Shown piece after piece: positions 1 through 5,972 of a stretch of DNA of 14,153 bases. Position numbers and translations under genes: made by a program. The notes under the pieces were generated by a model that saw nothing but the letters and a program-made list of their open reading frames with translations, made no database searches and was not told where the DNA came from. The first letter of the stretch is position 1. The number at the start of each line of letters is the position of its first letter. Where the stretch lies: the NCBI GenBank assembly GCA_016873355.1, contig VGXK01000015.1, positions 1-14,153 of the forward strand. Reading direction: 5' to 3'. The DNA is from Phycisphaerae bacterium (GTDB taxonomy: Bacteria; Planctomycetota; Phycisphaerae; Phycisphaerales; SM1A02).

Positions 1-293
1 CCGGTCGTCGGCTTCGAGCCGGACGCGGCGCCGCTCGCTCCGTATCGCACGAGCACGGCGCCGACCTTGATGATGTCGCCTTCCTTGCCGCAGAGATCGG
101 TGATCGTGCCGCCCCACGGACTCGGCACCTCGACGAGCGCCTTGTCCGTCTGCATCTCGGCGATCGTCTGCTGCTCCTTCACCGTGTCGCCGATCTTCAC
201 CGTCCAGCGGATGAGTTCCGCCTCGGCGAGTCCTTCGCCGAGATCGGGCAGGATGAAGTGGCTCTTGTCCGCGGGTTGCTTGACGCCGGCCAT
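1..293 (-). CDS. 2-oxoacid dehydrogenase complex E2 (dihydrolipoamide acyltransferase), N-terminal lipoyl domain, partial
   Basis: Only the first 97 residues are inside the window; the gene continues past the left edge. Residues 13-85 form a lipoyl domain: it opens with LPDLGEGLAEAEL, has the lipoyl-lysine turn MQTDKALVEVPSP with K51 as the residue expected to carry lipoate, and ends with the GDIIKVGAVLV strand. A Ser/Gly/Ala-rich stretch from residue 86 looks like the start of the flexible linker to the E1/E3-binding and catalytic domains, which are not seen. E2 is the core of the complex and passes the acyl group from E1 to CoA. The ATG at 293 has GAGGA (301-305 on the plus strand, read in reverse) at good spacing. 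It lies 113 bases downstream of the E1 beta stop, so the three genes probably form one unit. The lipoyl domain cannot tell pyruvate from branched-chain types. Confidence 0.9.
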   Translation of the reverse strand, partial: MAGVKQPADKSHFILPDLGEGLAEAELIRWTVKIGDTVKEQQTIAEMQTDKALVEVPSPWGGTITDLCGKEGDIIKVGAVLVRYGASGAASGSKPTT

Positions 294-406
294 CGTGGGT
301 TCCTCGATCGATCGAGCGAGCGTTGCAGGAGGAAGTGGCGGAACGGAACGGGACGAATCGAAGTCCGAGGGGTCCGATCGGCGCTCGCCGCGCCGTCCAT
401 CGCCGA

Positions 407-1375
407 TCAATACGCCGCGGTTTCCTCGATCGCGCGGGCGATGCGGGACGCGTCGGGAAGGTAGTCGAGTTCCAGCTTGTAGTACGGCATCACGGTATCG
501 AAGCCGGCCACTCGCTGCACCGGCGCCTCGAGGTGCAGGAAGCAGCGTTCCATGATGCGCGCCGAGATCTCGGCGCCGAATCCGCAGGTCTTCGGCGCTT
601 CGTGCACGATGACGCAGCGGCCGGTCTTCTTCACGCTCGCTTCGACCGCGGCCATGTCGAAGGGATAGATCGTCCGCAGATCGATGAGCTCGATGCTGCG
701 CCCGGTGCGCTCGATGGCCTGCATGCACTGGACGACGCTCGCCCCCCAGCTCACCACGGTCATCTCCCCGCCTTCGCAGACCACGCGCGCCCGACCGAGC
801 GGGATCACGTACTCGTCCTCCGGCACCTCCTCGCGGAATGCGCGGTAGATGCGCTTGGGCTCGAAGAACATCACCGGATCGGGATCGCGGATCGACGAAA
901 TGAGCAGGCCCTTCGCGTCGTAGGGCGAACTCGGCATGACCACCTTCATGCCCGGCTGGTGCGCATAGATCGATTCCGGCGAATCGCTGTGAAGCTCCGG
1001 CGCGTGGATGCCGCCGCCGACGGGCACGCGCACCGTGATGGGCACGGTGAACGCGCCGCGCGTGCGCGTGCGCATCCGCGCCGCGTGCGAGCAGAGCTGG
1101 TCGTACGCGGGACCGAGGAAGCCGTCGAACTGGATCTCGGGAACGGGACGCAGGCCCGCCATCGCGAGACCGATCGAAGTGCCGATGATTCCGCTTTCCG
1201 CGAGCGGCGAGTCGACCACGCGGTGCGCGCCGAAGCGCTTGTGCAATCCCTCGGTGACGCGGAAGACGCCGCCGTTGGGGCCGACATCCTCGCCGAGGAT
1301 GATGACGCGGTCGTCCTTCTCCATCTCCTGGACGAGGGCGAGATTGATTGCCTGGACGAGCGTGAGGTTGGCCAT
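407..1375 (-). CDS. 2-oxoacid dehydrogenase E1 component, beta subunit (pyruvate or branched-chain type)
   Basis: A 322-residue protein, normal length for the E1 beta subunit of heterotetrameric 2-oxoacid dehydrogenases. With the alpha subunit it decarboxylates a 2-oxoacid on thiamine diphosphate and acylates the E2 lipoyl arm. Family marks: MANLTLVQAINLAL at the N-terminus, LGEDVG at 27-32, SPLAESG at 56-62 (E60 is the expected contact to the thiamine pyrimidine), PVGGGIHAPELHSDS at 118-132 (H129 is a likely active-site His), and the transketolase C-terminal domain from about residue 195. The reading frame stays open far upstream of 1375, but homology begins exactly at this ATG, which lies 47 bases after the E1 alpha stop; no strong Shine-Dalgarno is visible. 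By recall the sequence is close to Gram-positive PdhB, but PdhB and BkdAB are hard to separate by eye, so no symbol is given. Confidence 0.93.
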   Translation of the reverse strand: MANLTLVQAINLALVQEMEKDDRVIILGEDVGPNGGVFRVTEGLHKRFGAHRVVDSPLAESGIIGTSIGLAMAGLRPVPEIQFDGFLGPAYDQLCSHAARMRTRTRGAFTVPITVRVPVGGGIHAPELHSDSPESIYAHQPGMKVVMPSSPYDAKGLLISSIRDPDPVMFFEPKRIYRAFREEVPEDEYVIPLGRARVVCEGGEMTVVSWGASVVQCMQAIERTGRSIELIDLRTIYPFDMAAVEASVKKTGRCVIVHEAPKTCGFGAEISARIMERCFLHLEAPVQRVAGFDTVMPYYKLELDYLPDASRIARAIEETAAY

Positions 1376-1422
1376 GACTCGGAATCGGTTCGTGCGTTGC
1401 GTGCGTTCGGTTGCGGCGCGGA

Positions 1423-2562
1423 TCAGTGCGCGTGTTCGGGGTGATCCAGCTTGCGGACCTCGACGCCGTCGAGCTGGGACGGGTTCTCGCCGAGCCCGTG
1501 GGTCTGCGTCGAATCGCGCTGAAGGCGGAGATCCTCGGGAATCTCCGCGTACATCGAATCGAAGAAGTCGGTGCGGTTCGGCGCCGCGATCGTCTCCGCG
1601 CGCTCGACCGCCGCCGCGACTTCCTTCTCCACGCGCTCCTTGAGCGAGCCTTCCTTCGAGTCGTCCCAGAGCTTCCGCTCCTTCATGAACGCGCGAAGCC
1701 GCGTGATCGGATCGCGAGTCTTCCACATTTCGACTTCCGCGGCGTCGCGATAGCGGCGAGCATCGTCCGCGGTCGTGTGATCGCCGAGTCGATAGGTGAC
1801 GCCCTCGATGAAGTGCGGCTTGCCGGTCGAGCGCGTGAACTCGGCCGCGTCGCGCACGCACTTGACGACCGCGAAGAGGTCGTTGCCGTCGCACTGCACG
1901 GTCTTCATCCCGTACGCCACGGCGCGCTGCGCGAGTGTCGGCGCCGAGCACTGGATCTTCCCTGGAACCGAGATCGCCCAGAAGTTGTTCTGGCAGAAGA
2001 AGATCACCGGAATGTCGAGATTCGCCGCGAAGTTGCACGCCTCGTGGAAGTCGCCTTCGCTCGTGGCGCCGTCGCCGAAGAAGGTGCACGCAATGCGCTT
2101 CTCGCCGCGGTATTTGGCCGCCCACGCCAGGCCGGTCGCGTGCAGCATCTGCGTGCCGATGGGAATCGCGAGCGGCGTGCAGAAGAGTTCGCGCGGAATC
2201 GCGTTGCCGCGCTCGTCGCCCATCCAGTGCAGCAGCACCATCTCCATGGGCACGCCGCGCCAGAAGAGCCCGCAGTTCTCGCGGTAGCACGGGACGAGCC
2301 AGTCGTCGTTCGCCAGCGCATACGCGGCGCCGAGGCTGTTCGCCTCCTGGCCCATGTTCTGCGGATAGGTGCCCATGCGCCCGGAGCGCTGAAGTCGGAA
2401 CGCCACTTCGTCGAGATGGCGGCACGCCACCATCGCCTCGTAGAGCTTGACGAGGTCCTTGTCGGGAATCAGGCCCTTCCCGAGCTTCTCGTCGAACTTC
2501 CCGTGCTCATCGAGGATCGAGATTCGCTCGATTTCGGTGCTGAAAACCTTGGTGATGGGCAT
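1423..2562 (-). CDS. 2-oxoacid dehydrogenase E1 component, alpha subunit (pyruvate or branched-chain type)
   Basis: A 379-residue thiamine diphosphate-binding E1 alpha subunit. The ThDP/Mg motif runs from GDGATSEGDF (163-172) to QNN (191-193); YR at 93-94 and H262 in the loop GDHTTADD are further expected cofactor or active-site positions. The ATG at 2562 is the first possible start: an in-frame TAG sits 15 bases upstream. No Shine-Dalgarno is evident. It is the first gene of the alpha-beta-E2 run and is transcribed divergently from the secreted-protein gene at 2731. The segments YRLGDHTTADD and NLDIPVIFFCQNN resemble, as I recall them, branched-chain E1 alpha (YRIGHHSTSDD, ECPIIFFCRNN) at least as well as pyruvate E1 alpha, and amino acid dehydrogenase and acyl-CoA enzymes lie nearby. 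Automated annotation would probably say PdhA. Substrate specificity is therefore open. Confidence 0.93.
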   Translation of the reverse strand: MPITKVFSTEIERISILDEHGKFDEKLGKGLIPDKDLVKLYEAMVACRHLDEVAFRLQRSGRMGTYPQNMGQEANSLGAAYALANDDWLVPCYRENCGLFWRGVPMEMVLLHWMGDERGNAIPRELFCTPLAIPIGTQMLHATGLAWAAKYRGEKRIACTFFGDGATSEGDFHEACNFAANLDIPVIFFCQNNFWAISVPGKIQCSAPTLAQRAVAYGMKTVQCDGNDLFAVVKCVRDAAEFTRSTGKPHFIEGVTYRLGDHTTADDARRYRDAAEVEMWKTRDPITRLRAFMKERKLWDDSKEGSLKERVEKEVAAAVERAETIAAPNRTDFFDSMYAEIPEDLRLQRDSTQTHGLGENPSQLDGVEVRKLDHPEHAH

Positions 2563-2649
2563 GCCGGCCGAAGTCTAGCAGGGGCGCTCCGTCCGCCCGG
2601 TCGGAACGGCGATCGAGATCATCGGGCTGCGCCGACTCGCAGACTGGAC

Positions 2650-2678
2650 TTGATCGACCCGGCGAAGTCCGTTGAAAT
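2650..2678 (+). promoter_or_regulatory. Possible sigma-70-type promoter for the PEP-CTERM-like gene
   Basis: TTGATC at 2650-2655 and TGAAAT at 2673-2678 each match four of six positions of the -35 and -10 consensus. They are separated by exactly 17 bases. This would start transcription near 2685 and leave a leader of roughly 45 bases before the ATG at 2731. The element lies in the 168-base divergent region between the E1 alpha gene and the secreted protein, where a promoter is required. The match is moderate and phycisphaeral promoters are poorly known. Confidence 0.3.
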
Positions 2679-2719
2679 GCGTCGGGTCGGACGGGCGCCG
2701 TTCGGCGGCCCCGCACTCG

Positions 2720-2725
2720 AGGAGG
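2720..2725 (+). promoter_or_regulatory. Strong Shine-Dalgarno that fixes the start of the PEP-CTERM-like gene
   Basis: AGGAGG ends five bases before the ATG at 2731. The reading frame is open from 1411 onward, running antisense through E1 alpha, so the frame alone does not define the start. This site, together with the signal peptide that begins at 2731, does. Confidence 0.8.
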
Positions 2726-2730
2726 GACTC

Positions 2731-3264
2731 ATGAATCGGAATCGAAGCATCGTGCTCGCGTCGATCGTCTGCGCCGCACTCGGCAGCACCGCGTCGGCGG
2801 ACTGGATCCCGGGTCAACCGATCGCGGTGATCGGGACGACCTTCACGCTGGGCGATCCATCGGAATCATTCTGGGGAACGCAGGTCAGCGGCGACTTCCA
2901 TCCCATCGGAGGGCAGACGAGCTACGTCGATCCGCTCTACGGGGCGTCGTTCCCGATCCTCGTGAGCTCGACGCTCGGAAGCCCGCAGGATCTCAGCATC
3001 GTCATCGACTTCAGCAACTATGTCTTCCTCGAGATCGGCTGGTACGAAGTGGTCTTCCCCGACCTCAAGCCCAACGGCGGAATCCTGAGCGTCGACGCGA
3101 CGTCGGGAGCAGCGTCGACCGACGGCGTGTCCGTCACCTGGACGGGCAATGTTCAGGACGGCTTCGACGACGTGAAGATCTTCATCTCGCAGGTGCCGAC
3201 GCCGGGCGCGATTTCGCTCCTGGGGCTGGCCGGAATCTCCGCCCGTCGTCGCCGCGCACGCTGA
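2731..3264 (+). CDS. Secreted protein with PEP-CTERM-like C-terminal sorting signal
   Basis: A 177-residue protein of unknown function, built for export. Residues 1-23 form a classic signal peptide: basic MNRNR, a hydrophobic stretch, and cleavage likely after STASA. The mature part (24-150) is polar, rich in Gly, Ser, Asp and aromatic residues, has one Cys only within the signal, and looks like a beta-rich extracellular domain; no catalytic motif is visible. The tail has the three parts of a PEP-CTERM-like signal: VPTPGA (Pro motif, about 155-160), a short hydrophobic run ISLLGLAGIS, and the basic end ARRRRAR. Such tails are known substrates of exosortase/archaeosortase-type systems and this PTPGA...RRRR style is common in planctomycetes. 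Neighbours give no clue to its role. It has its own promoter region and a strong ribosome site. Confidence 0.85.
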   Translation: MNRNRSIVLASIVCAALGSTASADWIPGQPIAVIGTTFTLGDPSESFWGTQVSGDFHPIGGQTSYVDPLYGASFPILVSSTLGSPQDLSIVIDFSNYVFLEIGWYEVVFPDLKPNGGILSVDATSGAASTDGVSVTWTGNVQDGFDDVKIFISQVPTPGAISLLGLAGISARRRRAR

Positions 3265-3281
3265 CCGCAGTCGGGAGGGAA

Positions 3282-3315
3282 CGAGCGCCGGGGGGCGAGC
3301 GCCGGGGGACGAGCG
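3282..3315. repeat. Short tandem repeat, 14-base unit, about 2.4 copies
   Basis: The unit CGAGCGCCGGGGG(G/A) occurs at 3282-3295 and 3296-3309, followed by a partial third copy CGAGCG at 3310-3315. It lies in the 138-base spacer between the secreted-protein stop and the epimerase start. The G-runs make slippage a likely origin; no function is evident. Confidence 0.75.
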
Positions 3316-3331
3316 ATACGGCGTTCGAGTT

Positions 3332-3347
3332 CGGGCGATCTCGCCCG
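3332..3347 (+). terminator. Weak hairpin, possible terminator after the PEP-CTERM-like gene
   Basis: CGGGCG and CGCCCG can pair as a 6-base stem around the loop ATCT. There is no T-tract after it, so it is not a canonical intrinsic terminator. It sits 67 bases after the upstream stop and 55 before the next start, so it could equally affect the leader of the downstream gene, or be chance in GC-rich DNA. Confidence 0.2.
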
Positions 3348-3402
3348 CAACGGACGCGCGTGCTGGCGTGTATGCATCGCCGGCCTACGAAGGAGCGATC
3401 GC

Positions 3403-4641
3403 ATGAACACGCGGCGTGAGTTCATCGTGCAGGTCGGAACGACGGCGATGGGAGCGGCGCTGATTCCGGCGTCGATGGCGCGGGCACTCGCGCAGGGCGC
3501 GGCGCCGGTCGCCGGCGGCGCGAAGCCGGATGCGAAGCCGGGCGCGGGCGCGGCGCCGTCGGGCAAGCGCTCGCTGCTGATTCTCGGCGGCACCGGATTC
3601 CTGGGACCACAGGTGGTCCGACATGCGCGCGATCGCGGGTACGAGGTCACGCTCTTCAATCGCGGGAAGACGGCGCCCGATCTCTTCCCTGAGGTGGAGC
3701 ACATCGAGGGCGATCGATACTCGGATCTCGACGGGCTGAAGAAGGCGGTCGCCGACGGGCGCAAATGGGATTGCGTCGTCGACACCTTCACCTACGTGCC
3801 GAAGACCGTCACCGACGCAATGGACATCCTGCTCCCGGCGATGGGGCAGTTCATCGTCGTCTCGACGATTTCGGTGTACGCCTCGAACGACGAGCCGAAT
3901 GCGAACGAGGACGCGAAGCTCGCCGAAGTCGCGGACGACATCGCGGCGGGAATCGACACGCATGAGAAGGTCGGGCAGCACTACGGCGCCATGAAGGCGC
4001 GCGTGGAGAAGGCGGCGATGGAGCGCTTCCCCGGCAAGGTGACGATCATCCGACCGGGACTCATCGTCGGTCCGCGCGACACGACCGGACGCTACTCCTA
4101 CTGGCCGGTGCGCGGGAGCGAGGGAGGACGAATGATCGCTCCCGGCACCGGCGATGACTTCATCCAGATCGTGGACGTGCGCGATCTCGGCGAGTTCACC
4201 GTGCACTGCGCGGAGGTTCCGCACTTCGGCGTCTTCAACGCCGTGAATCCCGCGGGCACGCGCACCATTCGCGATGTCGTCGACGCGGCGGTCAGGAGCG
4301 GCGGCGACAAGGCGCAGCCGGTGTGGATCAGCGAGGAATTCCTGAAGCAGAACGGCGTCAGCGCGTGGCAGCACATGCCGGCGTGGGTGCCGAAGTCGGC
4401 CGACGGCTACGCGGGCATCGGGCAGACGAACACCGATCGCGCGGTGAAGGCGGGACTGAAGACGCGAGATCTCGCCGACGTGAACGCGGCGATCCTGGAG
4501 TACTACAGGGTGCGCGGCGCGGAAATCGAGGCGGAGAAGGGCGCCGAGTTCGCCGCGCAGTGGCGCCGGCGGATTCGCGGCGGGCTCGCTCCGGAGAAGG
4601 AGAAGGAAGTGCTCACCGCGTGGGATTCGCGGGACGGCTGA
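3403..4641 (+). CDS. Tat-exported NAD-dependent epimerase/dehydratase-like (extended SDR) protein
   Basis: A 412-residue protein with a twin-arginine leader, TRREFI at 3-8, then a hydrophobic stretch and a likely signal-peptidase site after ARALA (about residue 30). An Ala/Gly/Pro/Lys-rich linker fills 31-54. The catalytic domain is a Rossmann fold: LLILGGTGFLG (58-68) is the dinucleotide-binding turn, VVSTISVYA (152-160) carries the active-site Ser/Thr, and Y194-G-A-M-K198 matches the SDR YxxxK pair. The C-terminal part has family-like segments such as GRMIAPGTGDDFIQIVDVRD. AAGGAG at 3390-3395, seven bases before the ATG, supports the start. This class of enzyme oxidises/reduces or epimerises sugar nucleotides or similar compounds; the substrate cannot be told. 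The odd point is export of a cofactor-dependent Rossmann enzyme; Tat export of the folded, loaded protein would explain it. It is monocistronic as far as the window shows. Confidence 0.85.
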   Translation: MNTRREFIVQVGTTAMGAALIPASMARALAQGAAPVAGGAKPDAKPGAGAAPSGKRSLLILGGTGFLGPQVVRHARDRGYEVTLFNRGKTAPDLFPEVEHIEGDRYSDLDGLKKAVADGRKWDCVVDTFTYVPKTVTDAMDILLPAMGQFIVVSTISVYASNDEPNANEDAKLAEVADDIAAGIDTHEKVGQHYGAMKARVEKAAMERFPGKVTIIRPGLIVGPRDTTGRYSYWPVRGSEGGRMIAPGTGDDFIQIVDVRDLGEFTVHCAEVPHFGVFNAVNPAGTRTIRDVVDAAVRSGGDKAQPVWISEEFLKQNGVSAWQHMPAWVPKSADGYAGIGQTNTDRAVKAGLKTRDLADVNAAILEYYRVRGAEIEAEKGAEFAAQWRRRIRGGLAPEKEKEVLTAWDSRDG

Positions 4642-4676
4642 GGCGGACGGGCGGGCGCGTGCTTCGCGAATCTCCG

Positions 4677-4695
4677 GTTGCGTTCGACGCGCAAC
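4677..4695. terminator. Small hairpin between converging genes, possible bidirectional terminator
   Basis: GTTGCG (4677-4682) and CGCAAC (4690-4695) form a perfect 6-base stem around a 7-base loop. It is placed in the 81-base gap where the epimerase-like gene (plus) and the leucine dehydrogenase gene (minus) converge, which is where a terminator is expected. No T-tract follows on either strand, so the call is weak. Confidence 0.25.
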
Positions 4696-4722
4696 GCAGC
4701 GACGCCACGGCCGCGCCGCCGA

Positions 4723-5793
4723 TCAGCCCGCGGTGACCGCCCGCTTGTTCGCGCGACCGGACTCGATGCGGCGCTTGGCGTAGGCCACCGCCGCGTCGTG
4801 CGCGCTCGGCGCATGCGCCGCTTCCTTCAGCACCGTGAGCGTCGTCTGCTCGATCGCCTCCACCTTGCGATCGATCTCCGCCTCGCTCATGCCCAGGTGG
4901 AGGCCCGCGAGACGGATGAGCCCGCCCGCATTCACGACGAAGTCGGGGCCGTAGAGGATGTTCCGCACCTTGAGGTGCATGCCGTCGTCGTTCGGGTGCA
5001 GCAACTGGTTGTTCGCGGTGCCGCAGACGATCTGGCACTGGAGCCGCTCGATCGCCGGATGATCGAGCACGCCGCCGAGCGCGCACGGCGCGAGAATGTC
5101 GCACTTGGCGGTGAGCAGCGCGGCGCCGTCCTCGATCGCCTCCACGCCGAGCTCCTTCACCGCGCGATCGAGCGCCGACTTGTTCACGTCGGTCGCCTTG
5201 ATCTTCGCGCCCGCGTCCTTGCAGAGCTTGGCGAGCTTGAAGCCGGTGGCGCCGACGCCCTGGATGGCCACCGTCAATCCCGAGAAGTCGACCTTCCTTC
5301 CCAGGTGCTTCAGGCACGCCTTCATGCCGTTGAAGCAGCCGAGCGAGGTGTACGGCGACGGATCGCCGCCGTGGCTGACCGTCTCGCCGCCCATGATGTG
5401 CGGCGTCTCCAGCGCCATCCAGTCGCAGTACTGCGTGTTGACGCCGACATCCTCGGCGGCGATGTAGGTGCCTCCGAAGGTGTCGACGAAGCGACCCATC
5501 GCTCGCGCCTCAGCCTCGTTCGCATGCTGACCGCCGCGCGCGATGATCACGCTCTTGGCGCCGCCCATGGGCAGGTCCGCGGCCGCGCTCTTGTAGGTCA
5601 TGCCCTCGGAGAGACGGAGCACGTCGCGGATCGCCTCGGATTCGTCGTTGTAGGCCCAGCGCCGAGTTCCTCCGAGCGCATTCCCGAGCACGGTGCTGTG
5701 GATGGCGATCATCGCCTTCAGGCCCGTCGCGGAATCGTGATGGAACGCGAGTCGCTCGTGGCCGTGGCTGGAAAGGAGCTCGAAGATCTTCAT
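4723..5793 (-). CDS. Leucine dehydrogenase-type Glu/Leu/Phe/Val dehydrogenase
   Basis: A 356-residue NAD-dependent amino acid dehydrogenase that reversibly deaminates a branched-chain (or aromatic) L-amino acid to its 2-oxoacid and ammonia. It is the usual length for leucine dehydrogenase. The substrate-site segment GMTYKSAAADLPMGGAK places lysines at 68 and 80, the same numbers as the substrate-binding and catalytic lysines known for Bacillus leucine dehydrogenase. The NAD domain has VAIQGVGATG (GxGxxG) and a following acidic ATDVNKS. APCALGGVLDHPAIE and GTANNQLL are typical of the Leu/Phe/Val subgroup rather than glutamate dehydrogenase. The start at 5793 matches the family N-terminus (MKIFELLSSHGHERLAFHHD), although the frame is open upstream and the Shine-Dalgarno is poor. 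It is the last gene of the minus-strand run, 179 bases after the acyl-CoA dehydrogenase, so it may also have its own promoter. Leucine versus valine or phenylalanine preference is not settled. Confidence 0.9.
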   Translation of the reverse strand: MKIFELLSSHGHERLAFHHDSATGLKAMIAIHSTVLGNALGGTRRWAYNDESEAIRDVLRLSEGMTYKSAAADLPMGGAKSVIIARGGQHANEAEARAMGRFVDTFGGTYIAAEDVGVNTQYCDWMALETPHIMGGETVSHGGDPSPYTSLGCFNGMKACLKHLGRKVDFSGLTVAIQGVGATGFKLAKLCKDAGAKIKATDVNKSALDRAVKELGVEAIEDGAALLTAKCDILAPCALGGVLDHPAIERLQCQIVCGTANNQLLHPNDDGMHLKVRNILYGPDFVVNAGGLIRLAGLHLGMSEAEIDRKVEAIEQTTLTVLKEAAHAPSAHDAAVAYAKRRIESGRANKRAVTAG

Positions 5794-5972
5794 GGGATCG
5801 CGAAGCCTAGCGAAAGGGTCGGGGCCGATGCAACGCATGCGGCGCGGCGATCGGCGCGATGGCCGGCGCGGCGCAGGCGGATACGAGCGGGCGCCGCGAG
5901 CAGTTCGCGACGAAGCAGGATCCGTCGACGCGAACGCATCGCTCCCGCGACCCGCCGTGCGTCGGGGGCCGT

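Noticed and set aside
1411..2730. Long plus-strand open frame running into the PEP-CTERM-like gene, as if it had a 440-residue N-terminal domain
   Set aside because: It is antisense to E1 alpha, has Arg/Ala-rich low-complexity content, and the signal peptide and AGGAGG at 2720 place the true start at 2731.
3282..3315. G-rich direct repeats as a CRISPR-like or phage attachment site
   Set aside because: Only 2.4 adjacent copies of 14 bases without spacers, and no integrase or cas gene nearby.
5794..5972. Search for a small gene or RNA in the 179-base gap between acyl-CoA dehydrogenase and leucine dehydrogenase
   Set aside because: No start with a ribosome site, no convincing hairpin and no promoter pair seen; it may hold a promoter but nothing can be shown.
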